Below are positions 7,765-15,469 of a DNA stretch of 32,174 nucleotides, piece by piece. Each line of letters starts with the position of its first letter. The stretch's first letter is position 1. This DNA comes from a bacterium UBA4637. Lineage in GTDB: Bacteria > Bacteroidota > Bacteroidia > Bacteroidales > Bacteroidaceae. Position numbers and translations under genes: made by a program. The notes under the pieces were generated by a model, which had not been told where the DNA came from, ran no database searches, and saw only the letters and a program-made list of their open reading frames with translations. The DNA is taken from NCBI GenBank assembly GCA_002405875.1, contig DHMR01000035.1, positions 328-32,501 of the forward strand. The letters run 5' to 3'.

Positions 7765-8895
7765 TCAAAAAGGCTTTTCCCATTCGATTTTATCTGCTGC
7801 CAGGCTTATCTTTTTAGGTTCGCCCCTCTTACCATCTATATAGTAATTACAAGCCAAGATTTCATCAAACTTATTCACAAATGCAGCCCTAATCCTTGCA
7901 CACCTTTCATTGATTGCGTTTTTAGTAGGATCTGTAACATCTTCTATACTCTTGATGGCTTTTTCCGTAAGCCCAGTTGAGCGCAGTTGCCCATATATAC
8001 TTTTCAGTTCTTCGGTATAATCTGGCAAATCCTTAAAGATGATACCTTCAGGATGACGGAGGAACAAGAAGAATACGGCCTTCGATAAAGGTTCGAGAGT
8101 GATTTCCATGTTATGGTAATCAGGTAAAAGGATCTTATAATCTTCTGTAATAACTAAACGACTAATGACTGGTTCCGTATGGACAAGTCTTTCCAAGATA
8201 TTATAAGAAATACCACGTTGACGCAACTTCCATGCGCTTTTTTGAAGTTGATTTACCAATTTTCGTATCTCATAATCAGGATCATCAAAGATGCGATCGG
8301 CATAATTTTCATCTTGTATATATTGTTTACAACACAAGCCAAACCCAAATCTTTCCGCTCCATGATACAGTTCTCTAAAACGTCTGATATCATAATCTGC
8401 TTTTTCATGTGCCTTCAAGATTTCCTTTATCTGTGCCCTTACACTTATCCATCTATGTTCTATTGCAACAAGTGGATAATAATCCCATTGGTCAATACCG
8501 TTGGCAAGTGTATTTCTATAAAATAAAAATCCAGGTTTAAGATATTTCCAATCCTCCTTATCTACAAGATAATCTCTCAATATTTCCGTACTCATATTTA
8601 TTTCAGAAGTATCAACCTCTGATAAATAAGGAGCCATATACTTAAGATATTCCACTTGATTGATTTTTTTCACCAACTTTGGAATATACTTCAATTTACG
8701 ATATCCGCCATTAGAAGAATCAAACAGATATTTTTTTGCATACCAAAAAAAGAAACGGAAAAAACGGTGCATACGCTTATTGTATGCATTCTCTACATAA
8801 ATGACATCACCTCCCCATATATTTCCATCGCCAAGTCCCTTAAACTCGACGATACAACTACTAGTTCTATTGCCAATTTGATTTGCATCTATCAT
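7765..8895 (-). CDS. Conserved hypothetical protein (376 aa)
   Basis: I cannot name this protein. It is soluble, without a signal peptide. A basic aromatic-rich N-terminal region (RFFRFFFWYAKKY at about 45-57) is followed by a helical middle. A C-terminal domain from about residue 240 has ILLPDYHNMEITLEPLSKA, FFLFLRHPEGI and EWEKPF at the very end; the LSKAVFFLFLRHPEGI block looks like a conserved fold core. It is divergent from the LRR gene at 8992 with promoters between them (8915-8972). Codon use is AT-rich like the rest of the island. Confidence 0.75.
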   Translation of the reverse strand: MIDANQIGNRTSSCIVEFKGLGDGNIWGGDVIYVENAYNKRMHRFFRFFFWYAKKYLFDSSNGGYRKLKYIPKLVKKINQVEYLKYMAPYLSEVDTSEINMSTEILRDYLVDKEDWKYLKPGFLFYRNTLANGIDQWDYYPLVAIEHRWISVRAQIKEILKAHEKADYDIRRFRELYHGAERFGFGLCCKQYIQDENYADRIFDDPDYEIRKLVNQLQKSAWKLRQRGISYNILERLVHTEPVISRLVITEDYKILLPDYHNMEITLEPLSKAVFFLFLRHPEGIIFKDLPDYTEELKSIYGQLRSTGLTEKAIKSIEDVTDPTKNAINERCARIRAAFVNKFDEILACNYYIDGKRGEPKKISLAADKIEWEKPF

Positions 8896-8914
8896 AATCT
8901 ATACATTTTTGCTT

Positions 8915-8972
8915 CAAAGTTAATAAAAATATTCAAAAGTTGCCATTATTCCAACAATTATTTTTATTTTTG
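8915..8972. promoter_or_regulatory. Divergent promoters between hypothetical gene and LRR gene
   Basis: On the minus strand TAACTTTG lies at 8922-8915, 20 bases before the start at 8895. On the plus strand TATTTTTG at 8965-8972 has GTTG (8939-8942) about 22 bp upstream and precedes the start at 8992. The -33 element for the minus promoter is weak. Confidence 0.5.
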
Positions 8973-8991
8973 CAGAAAATTTTCTATAGTT

Positions 8992-10038
8992 ATGGCATTG
9001 AGCAAATTAGAAATTTCATATTGGACAAACACTTATAAGGACCAACAAGGAGCCTTATACAGTGAAGACGGCAAGACTTTACTGACCGTTCCTACAGACC
9101 TCATATCTTACAACGTTGCAGAGGGTACAGAGAACATCAATCATAGATGTTTTCGTAACTGTACATCTTTGAAAGAAGTTTCATTGCCTGCATCCTTAAA
9201 AAGAATCGGCAAATCTGCTTTTAATAATTGCTTGGCACTTGAAACAATCATCATTCCCGACAATGTATATAGTATAGGCGAGTCTGCTTTTGAAAATTGT
9301 TTTCATCTACATACAGCTTTTTTGCCTTCTGCCATGATAGAAATTCCCAAAAGAATGTTCTTCAACTGCAAGTCACTTCATGAAATCACTTTTCCAGAGA
9401 AAATATTCTGTGTACTTCAAGAAGCTTTCTATGGTTGCTTATCCTTGCAGCATGTCTCTCTCAATGAGGGGTTGGAAATGATATTTGAGAAGGCATTCAA
9501 GCACTGCGAAAGTCTTCAAGAATTCATCATGCCTGACTCTGTCCGGTTCATGGAAGAAGAAACTTTAGCCAACTGCACAAGCCTCAAGTCCATTGTCTTA
9601 TCAGATGCCATAGAAGACTTTGGATTTAGCTGTTGTCCACATTGCCCTAATATAGAATCTGTAGATATGAGACCTTCTGAAGAATTCATCAAACAAACTC
9701 ACAGCAATTGGGATTTTTTCCCAAAAAGAAACCCCAAGAATTCCATCAACCCTTATCCAAGCAATTATTTTTGGAAAGATGGAGACAATTTGTACTGTGG
9801 AATAGATGGGTTGTCTTCGGTCACCTTAGTATGTAGCTTCATCAAAGGAACAGAATATACTGTACCAGCATTTGTCAATAAGGTAAGAGCTGGAGCATTC
9901 ATAAATGCCCCCCAGCTACGTACCTTGATTCTACCAGAAGGGAGCATTAGCATAGATGACACTTTACACTTTTGGACACAGCTGGATACCATCAAGTTCT
10001 ACAACCGACAAACATCCAAGATATGTTTAATCATCTAA
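8992..10038 (+). CDS. BspA-like leucine-rich repeat protein (348 aa)
   Basis: I start at the ATG at 8992 (MALSKLEISY) because the promoter box ends at 8972 and the upstream extension of the frame lies antisense to the neighbouring gene. Residues about 25-220 are TpLRR/LRR_5 repeats of about 23 residues (LKRIGKSAFNNC, VYSIGESAFENC, LEMIFEKAFKHC). A spacer and a second short LRR block with VRAGAFINAPQL follow. No signal peptide or sorting domain is seen, so it is likely intracellular. LRR_5 proteins mediate protein binding; the ligand is unknown. Its stop overlaps the convergent gene at 10027 by 12 bp. Confidence 0.8.
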   Translation: MALSKLEISYWTNTYKDQQGALYSEDGKTLLTVPTDLISYNVAEGTENINHRCFRNCTSLKEVSLPASLKRIGKSAFNNCLALETIIIPDNVYSIGESAFENCFHLHTAFLPSAMIEIPKRMFFNCKSLHEITFPEKIFCVLQEAFYGCLSLQHVSLNEGLEMIFEKAFKHCESLQEFIMPDSVRFMEEETLANCTSLKSIVLSDAIEDFGFSCCPHCPNIESVDMRPSEEFIKQTHSNWDFFPKRNPKNSINPYPSNYFWKDGDNLYCGIDGLSSVTLVCSFIKGTEYTVPAFVNKVRAGAFINAPQLRTLILPEGSISIDDTLHFWTQLDTIKFYNRQTSKICLII

Positions 10039-10437
10039 CGGCGCAAATTCAAAGATGCTAATTTGAAGTTTTGTATCTTCAAAAAGAAATTGCGACTTTG
10101 GACTAAATGAAAAATCCAGTCTCACTTTCTTTGACATTGCTTGCATTATGGCATCTTTTAGCTCTGGTATAAAATTCTCATGCAGAGCAACTTCTTCATA
10201 AAATTTTAGATGGATGAGATAAGTATATTTTTCCATATCATGCATATTAGCAGTAATTGATTTTACTAAATCATCAACATCTAAATTGCTGGTACACCAA
10301 GAGCAAAAATGAGCAAAATTAGAATGAGCTTCCAACTCTTCACATTTACTAACATCCGTATTGTAAAATGACCTATACAACGTTTTATAGTCAATAGGTA
10401 CTTTTGAGATTCGTCCTATATTTTTATTTACAATCAT
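10027..10437 (-). CDS. Hypothetical protein (136 aa)
   Basis: Unrecognised soluble protein beginning MIVNKNIGRISKVP. It contains two close cysteines (HFCSWC, about residues 44-49) and ends in the acidic FAPLDD. It is last in a reverse-strand run of island genes, about 90 bp after the 384-aa gene, and converges with the LRR gene with a 12-bp overlap. Its small size and position next to larger unknown genes would fit an accessory or immunity role, but nothing in the sequence proves this. Confidence 0.6.
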   Translation of the reverse strand: MIVNKNIGRISKVPIDYKTLYRSFYNTDVSKCEELEAHSNFAHFCSWCTSNLDVDDLVKSITANMHDMEKYTYLIHLKFYEEVALHENFIPELKDAIMQAMSKKVRLDFSFSPKSQFLFEDTKLQISIFEFAPLDD

Positions 10438-10526
10438 TCTTTGCCCACCTATATGTAAGTATCCAAAACATATCCACTAACATCATTAATATTTCAGAAT
10501 TAATAATTCAAATAACAAAGCATAAA

Positions 10527-11681
10527 TCATAGATTTAAGTGATCATCTACTATCTCATATAAATTCTTGAAGAACTCCTCACCTTTCGCTAACATATCCT
10601 TTTCTTTGTCAAACTTACTTGCTTGCAATTCTTTATAAAACATATTTACATCCTCTTGACTTGGAATATGATATGGGAGAGTGGTATCTATCAAGAATAC
10701 CTTTTTTCTCTCATCATAAAATTTAGAAAGGATATATTTCATAACAAACAATCTATTCTCCATAGCCCTATCTGTTTTCCGATATGGAGCAGAAGGTGTC
10801 ATTCCTCCAAAACCAGCCAAATCTGGGTCTGGATTTAGAATATAAAGTTCATCTTCTATCGTTTGGGGTCTTTTAAACAACAACGTAAACAAGGCAGGAA
10901 GAGCAATGGTATTTTTACATAAGAAATAATTCTTCGCCAAGCAATAAAATGCATTCTGAGCAGCAACCTCATTAACCAAGAAATTGCCATTAGTAAAATA
11001 TAATGCCATCTTAATAAAAGCCAAGCCTACAACTTGTCCATCTTTTGCCTCAAGACCCTTAAGTAAATGACTATTATAGCCCTGTACCTTTGTATACAAT
11101 AAAACTAAATTATCTGTAACTCCCTGCCTATTTCCTGAAACAAAACAAAGGTTCGCATTACTTGCTATTCCTGCCATTTGGTCTGAAAAGCTGGCATTTT
11201 CATCAACACAAACTTGAAAATTTGCAAGACTTATTTTTTGCAATTTTGACTTTTTGAACGCAGTATCAATTTGTTTATTTACTTTTTCTTTTTTGTTTTC
11301 CTTGTCAGATTCCTCTTTTTTACTTAGAGCTTGCAAATTTTTAGCTTTTCTTTCTTCATCAGCTTTACGCTTTGCTTCTGCTAATCGTTTAGCCTTCTCC
11401 CTTTCATAAAAAGCTAAAGATTTTTCAACTCTATAAACTATACCATTAACTTTCTTTGCAACAAAGGAAATTTTGGGAATATCACAATTTGAGTTATTGC
11501 GTTTTGCTACATTCACCTCTTCATATATAGGACTACCTTCAGAAATAACGAAATAAGTTTCTTCAGGCGGAAAGAATAAAGAAACCCAAAAACCACTTAC
11601 TTTTGTAGCAGTAACTCTAACAACACCCTTATAATCTCCATAATCTACTTTGCCTATACTTTGGATTGTATATTTAGTCAT
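10527..11681 (-). CDS. Hypothetical protein with central coiled coil (384 aa)
   Basis: No family recognised. Residues 1-80 look like a beta-rich domain (YTIQSIGKVDYGDYKGVVRV). Residues about 88-145 are a long Lys/Glu/Ala-rich stretch (AFYEREKAKRLAEAKRKADE and onward) typical of a coiled coil. The remainder is a helical domain with repeated small motifs such as AAQNAFYCLAKNYF and LPALFTLLFKRP, reminiscent of TPR-like helical hairpins. No signal peptide. It follows the LRR gene upstream by about 20 bp and is probably co-transcribed with it. Confidence 0.7.
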   Translation of the reverse strand: MTKYTIQSIGKVDYGDYKGVVRVTATKVSGFWVSLFFPPEETYFVISEGSPIYEEVNVAKRNNSNCDIPKISFVAKKVNGIVYRVEKSLAFYEREKAKRLAEAKRKADEERKAKNLQALSKKEESDKENKKEKVNKQIDTAFKKSKLQKISLANFQVCVDENASFSDQMAGIASNANLCFVSGNRQGVTDNLVLLYTKVQGYNSHLLKGLEAKDGQVVGLAFIKMALYFTNGNFLVNEVAAQNAFYCLAKNYFLCKNTIALPALFTLLFKRPQTIEDELYILNPDPDLAGFGGMTPSAPYRKTDRAMENRLFVMKYILSKFYDERKKVFLIDTTLPYHIPSQEDVNMFYKELQASKFDKEKDMLAKGEEFFKNLYEIVDDHLNL

Positions 11682-11700
11682 AGCTATCCATCAATTTAAA

Positions 11701-12453
11701 TTATACTTCAACAAACTTATCTACAGAGAAAGGCAATTGCTTCTCAAACTTAGTGCGGCTACCTTTCGGAATTCTGATTTCCTTTAGATTTTCGCAACCC
11801 TCAAAGACCCCTGAGCCTATTTCTGTAATAGTATCAGGAATATAAACCCACTCTAGTGATTTGCAGTTTTTAAAAGCATGACTATCTATTTTTATAATAG
11901 AATCAGGGAAAGAAATACTCGTAAAGCTTTTACAACCATAAAAGGCATTGGCTTCAATATAAGCTAATGATTGAGGTAAATCCAAATCTTGTTCAGACCT
12001 TAAAAGACTGCAACAATAAAAAGCATTATTACCGATATATTTCAGATTAGCAGACCATATTACATCCCTTACCCTTGCACAAGAAAATGCCTCTTTACCT
12101 ATAGCAACAACGGTACTAGGGAACAATATCTTTTTAAAATTTTGTTCTCCACGCAAATCAAAAGCGTTGTCACAAATAGCAACCGTTCCTTCTGCAACTT
12201 TGTATTCTCTCAAAGTTCTATTTCCTTGTATCAACTTTTTCCCATCTAAGAAATAGTTTACACCGCAACTATCACTAAATTCTTTATCAGAATCTCCATT
12301 TGGATTTGGGTTGGCACATAAAGCCACGAGTTCTTGCTCTGTCATTTCTTTTGCTTTTTCTCCAAGACCATTCATAAAATCTCGAAGTTGCTCAACAGAC
12401 TGTATCTTATAAATCAATCCATTGTACTCTAAGTAACCATTTACCTCTTTCAT
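11701..12453 (-). CDS. LRR_5 protein with an N-terminal module shared with its neighbour (250 aa)
   Basis: Residues 1-35 (MKEVNGYLEYNGLIYKIQSV and on) match the start of the adjacent 88-residue protein nearly residue for residue. A linker of about 40 residues follows, then BspA-like repeats from about residue 85: VAEGTVAICDNAF, STVVAIGKEAFSC, LKYIGNNAFYCC, LAYIEANAFYGC, IIKIDSHAFKNC, ITEIGSGVFEGC. The end, PKGSRTKFEKQLP, is a common cap of this repeat type. No signal peptide. It sits in a reverse-strand run with 20-60 bp gaps. Confidence 0.8.
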   Translation of the reverse strand: MKEVNGYLEYNGLIYKIQSVEQLRDFMNGLGEKAKEMTEQELVALCANPNPNGDSDKEFSDSCGVNYFLDGKKLIQGNRTLREYKVAEGTVAICDNAFDLRGEQNFKKILFPSTVVAIGKEAFSCARVRDVIWSANLKYIGNNAFYCCSLLRSEQDLDLPQSLAYIEANAFYGCKSFTSISFPDSIIKIDSHAFKNCKSLEWVYIPDTITEIGSGVFEGCENLKEIRIPKGSRTKFEKQLPFSVDKFVEV

Positions 12454-12508
12454 TGTATATCATTTTTAATTATTATCATTAGAGTTAATTCACAAATAAA
12501 TGAAAATA

Positions 12509-12775
12509 TTAATCAACATTCCAAGTTGCCTCTGGACACCCATCAAAAGCATCATCTATAACATCATCGCTATATCCATTATAGAAGCCATACTTTTCTC
12601 CTGATGTTCCATAATCATCCCATTCATTGTAATAATCATCCTCATTTTCAAGATAAGAGTCATCAATTCCGTCAGAATCATCTTCTATACTGTTCCAAAG
12701 ATTTTGAAGTTGCTCAAAAGATTGAATCTTATGAATCACTCCATTGTACTCTAAATATCCTTTCACTTCATCCAT
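12509..12775 (-). CDS. Small acidic protein sharing the GYLEYNG N-terminal module (88 aa)
   Basis: The first 30 residues (MDEVKGYLEYNGVIHKIQSF, then EQLQNLWN) are a close copy of the start of the LRR protein encoded next to it. The rest is highly acidic and Tyr/Gly-rich, with runs such as DDSYLENEDDYYNEWDDY, and carries no LRR. It could be a truncated LRR protein, a DNA-mimic-like acidic partner, or a regulator that competes through the shared module. These are guesses. Start ATG at 12775 lies 14 bp after the end of the broken gene upstream. Confidence 0.65.
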   Translation of the reverse strand: MDEVKGYLEYNGVIHKIQSFEQLQNLWNSIEDDSDGIDDSYLENEDDYYNEWDDYGTSGEKYGFYNGYSDDVIDDAFDGCPEATWNVD

Positions 12776-12789
12776 TGCTATTACTTCAT

Positions 12790-13247
12790 TTAGTAAAATT
12801 CAATTAATCTATCAGGATTCACGAAACGAAAAGCAACTTTTGCCACCTTTTGGTTGACAGTAAAAACATTGCCGATAATAGGTTCTTTCTCCACATACTT
12901 CTTTTTCTTTCGAGAATATCCCATTACCAAACCAATAGCTTGAAGTCCTGCATCATTAATGTTAGATTGTTCAGCATTGATATAAAATACAAGACGATCT
13001 GCATTCGTTATGCAATTATCAAAAACTCAAACTTTGATAGGATTTTCTCAGGAATAGGATTATTCTGTAAATCCACTGTTATTAAACCTGCTTTAGTGAA
13101 GATTCCACCATTATGCTGTTTAAAGCGAATAGTAAAATGAACTTCACCTTGCGATATTAGCTTACCATCGACCTATTCTTCATATCGATCAACCGGAAAA
13201 GGAAACTCTTTAAATGTTAGAGTTTGAAAAATAGGCCATCTATCCAT
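12790..13247 (-). pseudogene. Broken hypothetical gene: in-frame stop plus frameshift
   Basis: Reading from the ATG at 13247 gives MDRWPIFQTLTFKEFPFPV up to a TAG at 13175-13173. The same frame then continues coherently (VDGKLISQGEVHFTIRFKQH, ITVDLQNNPIPEK) to about 13025. There a 1-base shift, probably in the run of five A at 13021-13025, is needed to continue into ADRLVFYINAEQ, AGLQAIGLVMGYSRKKK and VAFRFVNPDRLIEFY, ending with TAA at 12792-12790. Restored length is about 152 residues. The family is unknown. It lies eight bases after the 182-aa gene and 14 before the 88-aa gene, so the operon tolerated its loss. Confidence 0.75.
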
Positions 13248-13255
13248 TGTTTGCT

Positions 13256-13804
13256 TTATTTTTTAATATCTGTAAACTTGACAAGTTGCGGCATAATGCC
13301 ATGTGGTGTTCGTACATACTGTGCGATAAAAAGACTGTTACTAAATCTTTGTTCTGCACAAGTCAATACCGCATCCAAGAAATCAATTCTCTTAATCTTA
13401 TTTTTCAGGTCATTTTCTAATAACAACCATAACTCTGCTTCTATTGTATAAAGATCAGTATCAATAATACGACCAAAAGTCTGTTGATGCTTTTGCAGAG
13501 CCTCAGTTATCACCTTATTATAATAACTATTATCTGTACTAGAAGAATTATCCAACATCGTCAAAAAAGATTTAATGTCACTGATAAAGTCAGATTCTTC
13601 CAACATGGTCATTCCAAATTTTCCCACAAAACTATTAAAACAAGAAAACGTTACACCATCCTTACCATCTGGAGTTAAAGTTGATTTTACAGAAATCACA
13701 ATAAGCCCATTTCTTTGGGATTGCATAGTGTAAGATACAGTACTTCCACTTTTGTTCCGTGAGAAGTCTCTTTTTTTACTTTTTAAAATACTCAAAATGC
13801 CCAT
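13256..13804 (-). CDS. Hypothetical protein (182 aa)
   Basis: Unrecognised. I prefer the ATG at 13804 (MGILSILKSKKRDFS) over the GTG six bases upstream. A basic N-terminus is followed by a beta-rich part (GLIVISVKSTL, GVTFSCFNSFVG) and a helical C-terminal half with LYTIEAELWLLLEND. No signal peptide or membrane segment. It heads a reverse-strand run of six genes extending to 10027. No TAnnTTTG box lies immediately upstream; the nearest on this strand is at 14313-14320, about 500 bp away, beyond the inverted hairpin repeats. Confidence 0.65.
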   Translation of the reverse strand: MGILSILKSKKRDFSRNKSGSTVSYTMQSQRNGLIVISVKSTLTPDGKDGVTFSCFNSFVGKFGMTMLEESDFISDIKSFLTMLDNSSSTDNSYYNKVITEALQKHQQTFGRIIDTDLYTIEAELWLLLENDLKNKIKRIDFLDAVLTCAEQRFSNSLFIAQYVRTPHGIMPQLVKFTDIKK

Positions 13805-13863
13805 TTCCACACAAAAGGTTAATACAGCTGGCTTCCTTGGCAGTAGATTACTACTCTATTGCT

Positions 13864-13980
13864 ATACACATAAAAAGAAACGTGGAGCCAATCCTTGTCA
13901 CTCGTTTCACAGCTTAAAGGCTCTCGCATTGCCCTGTTCGTCGAAACGAGCAACGCCGAAAGCCCCACGCTGATGTGTAC
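13864..13980 (+). repeat. Hairpin repeat, copy A
   Basis: Aligns with the reverse complement of 14042-14158 along its length: ATACACATAAAAA at the left, ACAGCTTAA (13909-13917), CTCGCA, CTGTTCGTC (13934-13942) and GCCCCACGCTGATGTGTA at the right. The central part can fold: CTCGTTTC (13901-13908) with GAAACGAG (13943-13950) and CAG with CTG, leaving the conserved CTTAA...CTCGCA in the loop. CGTGG (13881-13885) can pair with CCACG (13965-13969) to close the unit. Confidence 0.6.
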
Positions 13981-14041
13981 ATTATATATAAGAACTACTA
14001 ATCGTATCCATAAATATACAGACACAATTGCAATTATAATA

Positions 14042-14158
14042 CAATACACCCATTGGGGCGTCCACCGCTGCTTTGTTTTTGACGAACAGTTTGAATTTGC
14101 GAGATTCTTAAGCTGTCAAAATCAAAGCGTCAAGTAACGCCTTATTTATGTATATATG
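14042..14158 (-). repeat. Hairpin repeat, copy B (inverted)
   Basis: Minus-strand counterpart of copy A. Conserved blocks are ACAGCTTAA (14116 to 14108), TCTCGCA and CTGTTCGTC (14089 to 14081). The stem sequence differs from copy A, yet pairing is kept: CTTTGATTTTGAC (14127 to 14115) faces GTCAAAAACAAAG (14083 to 14071) with one mismatch. GGCGT and ACGCC flank it as an outer helix. Changed arms with preserved pairing point to selection on structure. Confidence 0.6.
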
Positions 14159-14312
14159 CCCCTGCCACTTCCATCCCCTTAAAGGAACATCAGCGTGGGA
14201 ACAAGTGCAAAAATATAAAATACTTCTTTAACTTCCAAACTTTTTTGCTATTTTCTTTATGTAACATCATTTTTTCTTTATTTTTAGGATTACTTATGTT
14301 CTAAATTCGGTG

Positions 14313-14320
14313 CAAAGATA
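14313..14320 (-). promoter_or_regulatory. Possible minus-strand -7 box upstream of the hairpin repeats
   Basis: TATCTTTG on the minus strand fits TAnnTTTG, preceded by TTTGG-type sequence only 12 bp away, closer than usual. If used, it would transcribe both hairpin repeats and then the gene starting at 13804. Confidence 0.3.
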
Positions 14321-14513
14321 ATAGATTTCTACCAAACTTGTTCTTCTTAGAAAAAGTATTTTAAATCGCAAGCCTTGTGATTTTCCATTTTACCCTTTAA
14401 GCTTCTACATCTACGAGAAGGATGGCTTGGTTACATGATATCAGCATTCTTTCCACTTTACCTAAAGATATTTAAATTTTTGCTCTCATTCGCTAAAAGT
14501 AAAAAGAAATAAC

Positions 14514-14521
14514 TATCTTTG
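14514..14521 (+). promoter_or_regulatory. -7 box for ADP-ribosylglycohydrolase copy 2
   Basis: TATCTTTG followed by CACC, 42 bases before the ATG at 14563. No strong -33 element at the expected spacing. Confidence 0.5.
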
Positions 14522-14562
14522 CACCATTTACTTATAGCATCATCATAAAAACTTAAAAGACT

Positions 14563-15393
14563 ATGAACAATTATCTATTAAGTGCTGCCATCGGCGACAT
14601 TGCGGGCAGCGCATACGAAGGCAGAAGCCATCGTACCAAAGACTATAATGCCGTAAAGATGTTCTCCTCACGGGCACATTTCACAGACGACACGGTATGT
14701 ACCTTCGCTTGCGCAGAGGCTTTCATCAAGGGAAAAAATATGGCAGACAACCTTTGGATGTGCGCCAACCAATACCCAGACGCAGGTTTTGGCAAGAGAT
14801 TTAAGGAATGGATGAAGTCGCATGATCACCTTCCATACGGAAGTGTGGGCAATGGCTCTGCCATGCGATGCAGTTCGGCAGGTTGGTTAGCACAGTCAGA
14901 AGAAGAGTGCATTAAACTTGCCACCCTCACCGCCGAACCAACACACAATCATCCCGAAGGAATTAAGGGTGCCGTTGCCACAGCTCTCGCCATATTTTAC
15001 CTGAAGACTGGACACGACAAAGAATACATTCGCCAATTTGTCTTAGATAAATATTATCCTTATTGGTCCAACAAGTCGTACCAGGACATCCATGACGACT
15101 ATACATTCAATAGCACTTGCCCTGGAACGATAGGTCCTGCCATCATCAGTTTCATCGCTTCCAAGGACTATATCGACTGTCTGCGACTCGCCATATCGCT
15201 CGGAGGCGATTCTGACACACTTGCCGCTATTGCTTGTCCGATGGCTTACGCCTATTATAAGGAAATGCCCGCCCCTATTGTTTACAAAGCCTTGAAAATG
15301 CTTCCCGACTGGATGCGGCGAGTAAGCCAAGAGTTTGATGACTTTGTCAATGAGAAATGTACCATAAAGTTACCTACAACACTTTACGAATAA
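14563..15393 (+). CDS. ADP-ribosylglycohydrolase family protein (copy 2)
   Basis: The 276-residue protein is a complete DraG/ARH catalytic domain. FTDDT at residues 40-44 and GGDSDT at 214-219 supply the two-metal site, with VGNGSAMR and THNHPEGIKGA between them. It is paralogous to the enzyme at 6721-7647 but lacks that protein's N-terminal extension. It converges on a DUF3990 ADP-ribosyltransferase-like gene, with 76 bp and a shared bidirectional terminator between their stops. Because the two families perform opposite reactions, it may reverse modification by that neighbour (inference); it could equally act on O-acetyl-ADP-ribose or another host target. Confidence 0.92.
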   Translation: MNNYLLSAAIGDIAGSAYEGRSHRTKDYNAVKMFSSRAHFTDDTVCTFACAEAFIKGKNMADNLWMCANQYPDAGFGKRFKEWMKSHDHLPYGSVGNGSAMRCSSAGWLAQSEEECIKLATLTAEPTHNHPEGIKGAVATALAIFYLKTGHDKEYIRQFVLDKYYPYWSNKSYQDIHDDYTFNSTCPGTIGPAIISFIASKDYIDCLRLAISLGGDSDTLAAIACPMAYAYYKEMPAPIVYKALKMLPDWMRRVSQEFDDFVNEKCTIKLPTTLYE

Positions 15394-15419
15394 TCTACCA
15401 GCTCATTTGCACGAAAAAA

Positions 15420-15465
15420 CCGCTTAGAATTTCTCACAAGATTGAAAATTCTAAACGGCTTTTAT
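15420..15465. terminator. Bidirectional terminator between convergent genes
   Basis: CCGCTTAGAATTT (15420-15432) pairs with AAATTCTAAACGG (15446-15458) with one mismatch. It has A6 before it and a T-rich tail after it, so both the glycohydrolase and the DUF3990 operon can end here. Confidence 0.85.
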
Positions 15466-15469
15466 TTCT

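Larger units (their letters stand above)
13811..14562. other. 750-bp AT-rich intergenic region with structured repeats
   Basis: I see no credible gene here; short frames on both strands run across the repeats and have no coding character. The stretch holds two diverged copies of a hairpin element in inverted orientation (13864-13980 and 14042-14158), a perfect 13-bp inverted repeat (CCCACGCTGATGT at 13964-13976, ACATCAGCGTGGG at 14187-14199), a minus-strand -7 box at 14313-14320 and the promoter of the gene at 14563. Confidence 0.6.

Noticed and set aside
8656..8991. N-terminal extension of the LRR gene at 8992
   Set aside because: It lies antisense to the 376-aa gene and upstream of the promoter box at 8965-8972.
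13895..14137. 80-codon plus-strand frame across the hairpin repeats, and a 76-codon frame on the other strand
   Set aside because: Both run through the inverted repeats, where sequence is explained by RNA/DNA structure, and neither has a promoter or coding character.
13864..14158. Integron attC sites or IS200/IS605-type ends as explanation of the hairpin pair
   Set aside because: No clear RYYYAAC/GTTRRRY core pair is seen and no integrase or Y1 transposase gene lies nearby; inverted orientation of the two also does not fit a gene cassette array.
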